A stretch of 64,000 nt of DNA from Anoxynatronum sibiricum (lineage in GTDB: Bacteria > Bacillota > Clostridia > Peptostreptococcales > Tindalliaceae): positions 1 through 64,000 of the forward strand of contig NZ_JBCITM010000021.1 of NCBI RefSeq assembly GCF_039414295.1. The letters run 5' to 3'. Position numbers and translations under genes: made by a program. The notes under the pieces are model-generated. The model made no database searches, was not told where the DNA came from, and worked only from the letters and a program-made list of their open reading frames with translations. Below, piece after piece: positions 8,294-14,782 of the stretch; position 1 is the stretch's first letter, and the number at the start of each line of letters is the position of its first letter.

Positions 8294-8345
8294 TTCACCT
8301 CCCTCTGGACTAAACGGCCCTGCTTTACGCAGGGCAGAGAAGTTA
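8294..8345 (-). promoter_or_regulatory. Candidate S6:S18 autoregulatory leader of rpsF
   Basis: On the minus strand, hairpin GCCCTGC-GTAAA-GCAGGGC (8317-8335) overlaps the trinucleotide CCG (8315-8317) on its 3' side. TCTCTG can pair with CAGAGG, which includes the ribosome binding site. A hairpin with an adjacent CCG bulge is the known S6:S18 mRNA-binding motif. The match is by eye only. Confidence 0.5.
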
Positions 8346-8385
8346 TTCTCAGTGATTCAATTATTGTTTCTCTACACAACATGTA

Positions 8386-8414
8386 ATTATAGCATGGACT
8401 TATGTGGATGACAA
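8386..8414 (-). promoter_or_regulatory. Promoter of the rpsF-ssb-rpsR operon
   Basis: TTGTCA (8409-8414) and TATAAT (8386-8391), spacer 17 bp, on the minus strand. Its -10 and spacer share 14 identical bases with the orphan promoter at 12138-12166. Confidence 0.8.
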
Positions 8415-8424
8415 GTCAAAAACC

Positions 8425-8640
8425 CTAAAAACCCCAAAAAAGTAAAGAGGTGTTTCTCAGGAAGAAGTGTTCCGGGAGCTTCGGGCCTTTGGCAGCCCTT
8501 CTGGGTTTTCCGGTTCGGCGAAGATCGTCCAAGGCTGCAATCACGCCAAGCTCCAGGGCTTTCTTGATAAGCCGTTCTGCTTTGGGCCTGTTGGTGTTGA
8601 AGATGCGAGCTATTTCAGAGAAGGAAAACAGCGTGCCTGG
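8425..8640 (-). pseudogene. Fragment of a transposase-like helix-turn-helix region
   Basis: This reading frame encodes FSEIARIFNTNRPKAERLI followed by LGVIAALDDLRRTGKPRR. It resembles the winged-helix and linker of IS630-type transposases, where the linker usually reads like ALxDxxRSGRP. There is no DDE domain, and the frame ends in low-complexity sequence (LLFWGF). Upstream the frame only shadows the RiPP precursor. I read it as a leftover of an insertion element beside the RiPP locus; identity is tentative. Confidence 0.35.
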
Positions 8641-8647
8641 AGGGCAC

Positions 8648-8971
8648 TTACCATGTTGGCGGTGTCTTAGGCCGATCCCAAGGCGGGAGTGGCGCCGGAC
8701 CTGGAGGGTTTGGAGTCCCAGGGTAGTGATGGGGCATTCCACCTGCCACCGATTCTAGCCCACCGTCTGCCATCTCTTTTCCTTCCATGCCTTCCTCCGC
8801 CATTTTGGTCAATCGCTGCTTCATCTCATCAATTTCTTCCAATGTGAGGTCCAGTCCCTTTTCTGCGAGTAAGTTTTGTACGTCTTCGGCTGTTTCCAAA
8901 CCATACACTTCTTCAGCCATCCCCTCGTTTGACGCCATCAACTCCCCAAACCGCTTCATTTTTTCTTCCAT
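8648..8971 (-). CDS. RiPP precursor peptide 1: Nif11-like leader, VAGG site, proline-rich core
   Basis: A 107-aa precursor. Residues 1-78 form a Nif11-type leader (VYGLETAEDVQNLL, KGLDLTLEEI) ending in ESVAGG, a double-glycine cleavage site. The 29-residue core has 12 prolines, two histidines and a YPG. It contains PPWDRPK and ends in TW; there is no Cys, so thioether products are unlikely. RBS AAAGGGG lies 9 nt before the ATG. The leader is almost identical to that of the gene at 9139-9438 while the cores are unrelated, the hallmark of ribosomally made, enzymatically modified peptides. The adjacent maturase is broken, so the product is probably not matured now unless an enzyme is supplied elsewhere. 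Confidence 0.8.
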   Translation of the reverse strand: MEEKMKRFGELMASNEGMAEEVYGLETAEDVQNLLAEKGLDLTLEEIDEMKQRLTKMAEEGMEGKEMADGGLESVAGGMPHHYPGTPNPPGPAPLPPWDRPKTPPTW

Positions 8972-9045
8972 TTGTCCATTCCCCTTTCATCGTTGAATGT
9001 GCGGTTAACCAACATTTCTTTTGCGCATGCTATTTCCTTATCCAT

Positions 9046-9091
9046 AAAAATCGTTCCAGACACCTGCTGCCTTCTGACAACCGGTGTCCGG
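9046..9091 (-). terminator. Hairpin with T-run between the two precursor genes
   Basis: Minus-strand stem CCGGACACC / GGTGTCTGG (9 bp, one G:T pair), followed by AACGATTTTT. It could attenuate transcription from precursor 2 into precursor 1. The rest of the 167-bp gap shows no gene. Confidence 0.5.
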
Positions 9092-9138
9092 AATGAAAAA
9101 CAACAAAATGCGTTCACCTTCAGGTACTGGCTAAGCAC

Positions 9139-9438
9139 TTACCATTTATTAATATCTCCGGAAAGAGTCCCAGGCGGGAGGTCTGGGAGAATGCTTGCCC
9201 GTATGCCACCTGCTACTGTTTCCAAGTCTTCTTCCGACATCTCTTTTCCTTCGAGGCTTTCTTCAGCCATTTTAACCAACAACTGCTGCATCTGATGAAT
9301 TTCTTCCAGTGTGAGGTCCAATCCTTTTTCAGTTAATAGTTTTTGTACCTCTTCGGCTGTTTCCAAACCATACACTTCTTCAGCCATCCCCTCGTTTGAC
9401 GCCATCAACTCTCCAAACCGCTTCATTTTTTCTTCCAT
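9139..9438 (-). CDS. RiPP precursor peptide 2: Nif11-like leader, VAGG site, 21-residue core
   Basis: A 99-aa precursor whose leader (residues 1-78) matches precursor 1 at most positions and ends in ETVAGG. The core is IRASILPDLPPGTLSGDINKW: it has no Cys, two acidic residues near its centre, and a terminal KW. Ribosome binding site and upstream bases are also nearly identical to those of precursor 1, which indicates recent duplication. It lies directly downstream of the radical SAM remnant and was probably co-transcribed with it. A cognate C39-type exporter/protease for the GG site is not in the window. Confidence 0.8.
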   Translation of the reverse strand: MEEKMKRFGELMASNEGMAEEVYGLETAEEVQKLLTEKGLDLTLEEIHQMQQLLVKMAEESLEGKEMSEEDLETVAGGIRASILPDLPPGTLSGDINKW

Positions 9439-9518
9439 TTGTCCATTCCCCTTTCATCGTTGAATGTGTAGTGCACCAAGGTTCCTTTTTTCTCCATGCC
9501 GTTAGACAAATAACCTGT

Positions 9519-10084
9519 TTACACCAGCGAACATAGGTAGTCATGCCCCGCTGCACGACAAAGAAGACAGTGTGCCTGAAACGAACATGCCTGGCAGGCG
9601 GTGTCACGCTCGTCTTCATGTTGCCGCAAGTGTTGCAACAGGTGTGAATGCCACCAGTATGCCTCCGGAGTTGGATATTCTTCCGGGGTCATCAGGTGAC
9701 GACATGGAATCCATCTGCCATTCACATCAAGGACTGCGCCATTTCTTCCGGCACCGCATCCTTTCTCCACTCCTTGGTTATGGTTCATAAAAAAGCTTTT
9801 CCCATTTCGGCCCGAAGGGGCGAAATGCAAGGTTCGACAATGAGAGGTATGACCCCTGGCTTTCGGCGATGGGCTTTAAGAAAAGCAGCCAAGTGCAACA
9901 GGTTCTCCCGGCTGACAGGTGCCTGTAAGGCCATTGTGGCGTCGGGCTTCGTTTCCAGGATCACGAGCCCCTGGATGCCATGGGCTTCAGCCAACTCCAC
10001 CATATTCGGAAAATCTACGATGTTGTCTTCCCGGGCAACCCAGTTACAGGATTGGCTGCAGCGAATAGATGTCACCTGGTACAT
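9519..10084 (-). pseudogene. Radical SAM/SPASM peptide maturase, 5'-truncated and frameshifted
   Basis: Two overlapping frames make one protein. The upstream frame (to 9785) holds the second half of a radical SAM barrel (CSQSCNWVAREDNIVDF, GLVILETKPDATMAL, PLIVEPCISPLRAEMG). The downstream frame holds a SPASM auxiliary cluster domain (GCGAGRNGAVLDVNGRWIPC, then CQACSFQAHCLLC). The shift lies at about 9790-9830. The N-terminal half, including the CX3CX2C cluster motif that binds SAM, is absent: an in-frame stop occurs nine bases before the first ATG. Such enzymes install crosslinks or other radical modifications on precursors like the two next to it. It is almost certainly inactive. Confidence 0.75.
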
Positions 10085-10102
10085 CGTTACCTATATAGCG
10101 TA

Positions 10103-10126
10103 TCATTCAAGCGTTACTTCGTCCAT
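10103..10126 (-). other. Orphan start of the lost first gene of the RiPP operon
   Basis: GGTGGA precedes ATG by 8 nt, and the frame reads MDEVTLE then stops. In the sequence as it was before the IS insertion this would be the first translated codon after the promoter now at 12138. It may be the 5' end of the deleted maturase N-terminus. The surrounding stretch 10085-10195 has no other gene. Confidence 0.3.
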
Positions 10127-10325
10127 CTTATACTTCCACCAGTATACCACAGGTACTCTTTAGCACATCGATGTGTTGAAGAATACGGTTCGGGAGTTTG
10201 ACACTTTAATAGCGGGAATCATCCTCTAAGGCCTGGTATGGCTTATTTTTTTTAGCTCTTTTCGAAACAATAGTAGCGCAACATATCGTAATATATTATA
10301 ATTAGAGTATATGGGAGGTATTTTG

Positions 10326-12041
10326 ATGAGGCTTCATATTAGCAAGTCCAAAAATTCAGCGTCTCTTTACGTGATCAAATCGGTTTACAATCCTAAAACC
10401 CAGTCCAACTCTTCTGTCATTGTTGAAAAGCTGGGTACGGAAACAGAGCTTCGGGAAAAACTGAATGGGCAGGATCCTTACGTGTGGGCGAAGGCATATA
10501 TTAAAGAGCTGAATGAGATGGAGAAGGAAGTCTCGAGTCATGTGATGGTGAAGTACTCTCCCACGAAGCTCATTCCCCGGGAAAAGCAGCGTTCTTTTAA
10601 TGGGGGTTATTTATTCCTGCAAAAGATTTATCACGAGCTTGGTCTTGATGCTGTCTGTCAGGCAATTGCTGAGCGTCACCATTTTGGTTATTCTCTTGAT
10701 TCGATTCTTTCCCGGCTGCTTTATGGGAGGATTCTTTTTCCGGGTTCGAAGCGGTCTACTTTTCAGTTGGCTTCCACTTTTCTGGAACCACCCGTCTTTG
10801 AGATACAGCATATTTATCGGTCTCTTGAGGTGATTGCCAAGGAATCGGATTTTATTCAATCTGAGCTTTATCATAACAGCCTGAAGGTTTCCAAAAGAAA
10901 CACGGGTGTTCTTTATTACGACTGCACCAACTATTTCTTTGAGATTGAACAGGAAGCGGGTTTGAAACAGTACGGTTATTCGAAGGAGCATAGGCCTAAT
11001 TCCATTGTTCAAATGGGGCTTTTCATGGATGGTGACGGGATTCCGCTGGCTTTCAGTATGTCTAAGGGCAACACCAATGAACAGCTGATCTTAAAGCCCT
11101 TGGAGCAAATGATTCTGAAGGACTTTCAGTTATCGAAATTTGTCGTCTGCACGGATGCCGGTTTGTCTTCAGCACAGAATCGAAAATTCAATGATCAGGG
11201 GGGCCGTGCTTTCATCACGACCCAATCTGTCAAAAAGCTTAAAAAGCACTTGAAGGAGTGGGCGCTTTCCACCACCGGGTGGCATTTGTCTGGCGATATC
11301 AAATCCTATGATTTATCGGCTCTTGATGAAGCACATTGGGATCACACTTTCTACAAGGAGCGGTGGATCAATGAGAACGGGTTGGAACAAAAGCTCATTG
11401 TCACCTTTTCGCTGAAGTACAGGGATTATCAGCGAAAAATCAGAAATGGGCAAATCGAAAGAGCGCTTGAGACCATTGAAACAAATCCGGCAAAAATGAA
11501 AAAAAGTCACTCCAATGACTACAAGCGCTTTATTGAGAAGACCAGCGTCACTCCCCATGGCGAGGTGGCGGATCAACACCTTTACAGGCTTGATGAGAAG
11601 GACATTGAGGAGGAAGAACGGTACGATGGGTTTTACGCCGTTTGTACCAACTTAGAGGATGAAGCTGCTGAAATTATCAAGGTGAATCATCGTCGATGGG
11701 AAATTGAAGAATGTTTCCGAATCATGAAAAGTGAATTCAAGGCCAGGCCGGTGTATTTATCCAGGGACGACCGCATTGAAGCTCATTTCATCACCTGCTT
11801 CATCACCATGGTGATGTACCGTTACTTGGAAAAAAGATTTCAGAACCGGTTCACCTGTTCTGAAATCATCCAGGGGTTACGCTCCCTGAATTTTCTTGAA
11901 CTCCCAGGCGAAGGTTATGTGCCTGCTTATACACGAACTGATTTTACTGATGCCTTGCATGAAACCTTTGGTTTCAGAACCGACTATCAGATCATCAAGA
12001 ACAAGCAGATGAAAAAAATCTTTCAAGACACCAGAAGCTAA
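10326..12041 (+). CDS. IS1634-family DDE transposase
   Basis: A 571-aa transposase that cuts and rejoins the element ends. The ATG of MRLHISKSKNSA follows GGGAGG by 7 nt; an earlier start would lie on this site. Motifs consistent with the IS4/IS1634 group are YYDCTNYFFE, VCTDAGLSSAQN (second acidic residue) and the C-terminal RRWEIEECFRIMKSEF (Y/R...E-like helix carrying the catalytic Glu). Length and frame are complete, so the element may still be active. It is convergent to nothing; it faces rightward into the orphan promoter. Confidence 0.88.
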   Translation: MRLHISKSKNSASLYVIKSVYNPKTQSNSSVIVEKLGTETELREKLNGQDPYVWAKAYIKELNEMEKEVSSHVMVKYSPTKLIPREKQRSFNGGYLFLQKIYHELGLDAVCQAIAERHHFGYSLDSILSRLLYGRILFPGSKRSTFQLASTFLEPPVFEIQHIYRSLEVIAKESDFIQSELYHNSLKVSKRNTGVLYYDCTNYFFEIEQEAGLKQYGYSKEHRPNSIVQMGLFMDGDGIPLAFSMSKGNTNEQLILKPLEQMILKDFQLSKFVVCTDAGLSSAQNRKFNDQGGRAFITTQSVKKLKKHLKEWALSTTGWHLSGDIKSYDLSALDEAHWDHTFYKERWINENGLEQKLIVTFSLKYRDYQRKIRNGQIERALETIETNPAKMKKSHSNDYKRFIEKTSVTPHGEVADQHLYRLDEKDIEEEERYDGFYAVCTNLEDEAAEIIKVNHRRWEIEECFRIMKSEFKARPVYLSRDDRIEAHFITCFITMVMYRYLEKRFQNRFTCSEIIQGLRSLNFLELPGEGYVPAYTRTDFTDALHETFGFRTDYQIIKNKQMKKIFQDTRS

Positions 12042-12065
12042 ACATATTACGCGATTTTTGAACAC

Positions 12066-12116
12066 ATAAAAAAGCCTGAAACCCTTGTTTTTCAAAGGGT
12101 CTCAAGCTTTTTTTAT
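12066..12116. terminator. Bidirectional terminator at the IS right end
   Basis: AAGCCTGAAACCCTTG and CAAAGGGTCTCAAGCTT form a long stem with few mismatches. A-rich and T-rich tracts on either side would end transcription from both strands, including that entering from the orphan promoter at 12138-12166. Confidence 0.8.
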
Positions 12117-12137
12117 TTCAAAAGTGTCAAAGACGGG

Positions 12138-12166
12138 ATTATAGCATGGACCTTCTTAAATAACAA
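12138..12166 (-). promoter_or_regulatory. Orphan promoter of the RiPP locus, split from it by the IS
   Basis: On the minus strand, TTGTTA (12161-12166), a 17-bp spacer and TATAAT (12138-12143). The last base of the -10 box belongs to the IS target duplication. The IS therefore sits between the -10 box and the expected start of transcription. Removing the IS would place this promoter directly before the RiPP genes. Confidence 0.65.
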
Positions 12167-12347
12167 GTATCAATCAGTAAAAGAATCCTGATTCTCCCGC
12201 GCCCACCATTTAATCAATTGTTGTTTTCCACTTTTTCTTGGGTGAGGTGAGTTGGAATACGTATTGAGACAAAAGATCTTTGCAAGTAAATATCTTTGAA
12301 TGGCATGATACCAATTGCAGGAGATTTTTCGAGAGGATTGTATCGTT

Positions 12348-13252
12348 ATGAAAAAGAGTTTTCCTTATTGGTATGTGGTTCCAGTTGCAACCGCATTGGC
12401 TCTAATCACCCTTATTTTGTTGTACCAGCACTTATGGAAAGATTCCATGTCCAATGATTCCGTAACAAATCTGTTAACTCTTCCAGGTCAAGAGTCGGCA
12501 TTGTTGACGTACGAAGAAAAGCAATGGCTTCAAGAAAACGGTCCCCTTGTTTATGCAGCTGACCGAAATGCACCACCCCTACGCTTTGTTGATCCAGCTG
12601 ATCAGCAGTATAAGGGCGTGGTCGTCGATTACATCAACTTACTATCACTTGAACTGGGGATTGAGATCAACCTCCAGCCCCTGGTGTTGCCCATGAAATC
12701 AGAAACCCCATCGGCATTATTCGAACTCATGTTTATTTGTTAAAGGGAATGTATTCTGGTGAAAAAGCACAGCGTTCGTTTGAGTTTATTGATAACGCAA
12801 TTAATCGGGCGAGCGGGATCATCGATAATCTCTTAGGCTTTTCCCGAATCAGCAACGATTCAATCGAAAACGTTCATTTGCAGCATTTTCTTGAAGAAGT
12901 TGTCGCGCTCTTTCAAAAAAGCCTTCAGCAAAGAAAGATTCACTTGACCTTAAACGCCGTTCATGACAGCATGTGTTTGATTAATGCAGCTTCTTTAAAG
13001 CACATTCTCGTTAATCTGATTGCCAACGCTGTTGATGCCATCGACGAAACAGGTGCCATTACACTATCGGCCTCCGCCGACCATCATCTGCTATCAATTT
13101 CAATTGAAGATGATGGCTGCAGAATTCCTGAACACGAGATCAAAAGAATCTTTAATCCATTTTACACGACCAAAGAGCCTGGAAAAGGTACGCAGTTTAA
13201 TCTATCAATACCACTTGAGAAAGGCGGACCTCCACATGATAACTCCTTATAA
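12348..13252 (+). pseudogene. Sensor histidine kinase with an internal deletion and degraded ATP-binding motifs
   Basis: The ATG at 12348 starts a membrane segment (YVVPVATALALITLILLY) and the first part of an SBP_bac_3 solute-binding domain (YAADRNAPPLRFVDP). At about 12680 the sequence jumps out of frame into a kinase H-box (VAHEIRNPIGIIRTHVYLL, His at 12692) and the HATPase domain. The missing middle should hold the rest of the sensor, a membrane segment and perhaps PAS. The G1 box reads DDGCR instead of DDGCG, and the G2 box GTGLGL is replaced by GTQFNL. This is a BvgS/PhoR-style kinase relic. Confidence 0.75.
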
Positions 13253-13735
13253 AGTACTGCTCGTGGATGATGAAAGCGACTATAGAGCCACGTCCCGAAT
13301 GCTACTGGAGTCAGAAGGCTATCTTGTAAGTGATGTTTGCAGTACCAAAGCTGCCTTGGAATCATTGGAACAAGAGTACTACCCCATTGTAATTTCAGAC
13401 ATTATCATGCCTGGAGATACTGGCTTTGCCCTTTTATTAGAGATCAAAAAACGATATGGGATGCTGTTCAAGTCATTATTGTCACAGGTTTTGGCAGCAT
13501 CGAAAGTGCTGTTAAAGCAATGAAGGATGGCGCTGCTGGGTATTTCATTAAGAGCAGAAATATTGAGGAGTTGCTGGTGGAAATTGAGAAAGCTATTAAA
13601 ATGGTTCGATTTTCTACCCTTTAAAATATTTCCAGCCGCTCAGCAGGATCTAAACTATATATTGAGCAGACACAAAGTCCTTGCATGCAACGCATCTTGG
13701 AGTTGGTAGACACCGTTGCACAATTGCCATCTTAG
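13236..13735 (+). pseudogene. NtrC-type response regulator fragment, frameshifted
   Basis: ATG 13236 overlaps the kinase end. The receiver domain shows LLVDDESDYRATSRML and the phospho-acceptor Asp in VISDIIMPG. One G appears lost in a G-run near 13460: the frame shifts from KKRYG to DAVQVIIVTGFGS. After a TAA at 13622 the same frame continues to SPCMQRILELVDTVA, the start of a sigma-54-activator AAA+ domain, and ends at TAG 13733. At least three lesions make it inactive. Confidence 0.72.
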
Positions 13736-14055
13736 CCGTTGGTGCTTCTTTCGCAAAACCATTATCACGCAAACATGGCATCAGCCCCTATCGAACCGCA
13801 AATCTTTTGGATGCCACCTCATGCACATTGGTTTATTCCCTGCCATGGACTCCCGCCATTATTTTTACAATCGGCTTTACCAGAGATGGCATTCACCCTC
13901 TTAGTGCCTCAGAAGTCACCCCTTTTGTTCTTTACGCATTTGCCTTGCTGGCGGTGATGATTGTCAGTATTTTTATGGGAATTGGCCGTTATGATAACAT
14001 GAACGAAGAAGAAATCAAGGAAATGAAACACGTATCTGAAACATATACCTTTTAA
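13720..14055 (+). pseudogene. NhaC-type Na+/H+ antiporter, C-terminal fragment
   Basis: The frame opens without a start after the regulator remnant and reads ASFAKPLSRKHGISPYRTAN, then TLVYSLPWTPAIIFTIG and a final membrane segment. These match the last quarter of NhaC-family antiporters, which exchange sodium for protons. The 5' three quarters are gone; the deletion joint is at about 13715-13740. A strong hairpin follows the stop. Confidence 0.72.
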
Positions 14056-14104
14056 CGTGTTCTTTTAGGTTTACGGGCTCCACAAAGAAATTCGAGTTCA
14101 CGCC

Positions 14105-14143
14105 CGCAAAGAGCGGTCTGATGCCATCAGACCGCTCTTTGCG
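14105..14143. terminator. Perfect 19-bp-arm hairpin after the NhaC remnant
   Basis: CGCAAAGAGCGGTCTGATG and its exact reverse complement are separated by one base. The T-run after it is weak. It was probably the antiporter gene terminator. Confidence 0.7.
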
Positions 14144-14244
14144 TTAATTTCCCACCAAACTATCATATCGATTGAATATGCTTTTAATGTGCATGGCATA
14201 TGTATTCTCCCCGCTTCGCATCACTTGTCACAAACTGTGTCAGG

Positions 14245-14332
14245 CTTTGTCATTGACAAAGGCTGCAAATGCCGCTTTTTTTCAAGGCTTCCTGCTATAC
14301 TGAAAGTGTCATTTGTTCTGAAAGTGTCATTT
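14245..14332 (+). promoter_or_regulatory. Upstream region of the small-protein/lipoprotein genes: palindrome, extended -10 and 15-bp direct repeat
   Basis: CTTTGTCA-T-TGACAAAG (14245-14261) is a perfect palindrome. TGCTATACT (to 14301) is an extended -10 without a good -35. CTGAAAGTGTCATTT occurs twice (14300-14314 and 14318-14332), just downstream of the -10. These could be operator elements. Nothing else is seen in 14144-14370. Confidence 0.35.
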
Positions 14333-14370
14333 TTAAGCCTGTCGTTACAAAACGAAAGGGGTGCTTCTTA

Positions 14371-14679
14371 TTGATCTACACCGTCCGTCACCGTTCCGGT
14401 TTTTTTGAAACCACTCCCTGCTATTTGATCATTGATGCCCAGCGGGAGCAGCTATTACTGCTTCCCTGTCAGTCACCCTTTCAGATGCGCTTTCTGATTC
14501 TGCGGGATGAGCTGGAGGCCGTGGTGCTGTCTGCCAATCAACATCATGCAGTCTGCGACTTATTCACGCATCAGCAAACCTATTCTGTTCTTTTTCCTCC
14601 GGGTATTCCACAAGAGGAAATCAACAAAGAGTTCCGTTTTTTTGGAGGTCCCTCTCTTAAAATCGAAACTTTTGAATAA
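14371..14679 (+). CDS. Hypothetical protein (102 aa), TTG start
   Basis: A TTG codon with AAAGGGG 9 nt upstream begins a frame reading IYTVRHRSGFFETTPCYLII. It continues with alternating hydrophobic strands (QMRFLILRDELEAVVLSAN) and ends GGPSLKIETFE. There is no signal peptide or membrane segment. I do not recognise it. It lies 103 bases before the lipoprotein gene and may be co-transcribed with it. A longer in-frame version upstream has no ribosome binding site. Confidence 0.5.
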   Translation: MIYTVRHRSGFFETTPCYLIIDAQREQLLLLPCQSPFQMRFLILRDELEAVVLSANQHHAVCDLFTHQQTYSVLFPPGIPQEEINKEFRFFGGPSLKIETFE

Positions 14680-14782
14680 GCTGATGACCGCTTATCTGAA
14701 ATACTTCTCTGCAACACCATCTGCACTGCCAGTTGAAACACCTTCTAAAGACCATCTGCAATCATCGAAAGGAGTGTCTCCT

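Larger units (their letters stand above)
10196..12133 (+). mobile_element. IS1634-like insertion sequence with candidate 5-bp target duplication
   Basis: About 1.94 kb. The ends share TTTGACACTTT in inverted orientation (10197-10207 and 12121-12131). CGGGA occurs immediately outside both ends (10191-10195 and 12134-12138), consistent with a 5-bp duplication. One transposase gene fills the element, followed by a strong terminator. Exact tips are uncertain by one or two bases because the two repeats align with a small offset. Confidence 0.8.

Noticed and set aside
8425..8742. Whole 105-codon frame as a functional DNA-binding protein
   Set aside because: The first third is antisense-like shadow of the RiPP core in another frame; only a helix-turn-helix fragment resembling a transposase is left.
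8956..9138. 60-codon frame between the two precursors as a third RiPP peptide
   Set aside because: No Nif11-like leader or GG site; the stretch is explained by a hairpin and the ribosome binding region of precursor 1.
9380..9619. 79-codon frame between the RiPP precursor and the maturase remnant
   Set aside because: It overlaps both in another frame and shows no leader, core or domain pattern.
12301..12319. Possible sigma-54 promoter, TGGCATGATACCAATTGCA
   Set aside because: The GG-to-GC distance is three bases too long for a -24/-12 promoter.
14507..14782. N-terminal extension of the large lipoprotein
   Set aside because: It would put 92 residues before a clear signal peptide, overlaps the small upstream gene and lacks a ribosome binding site.
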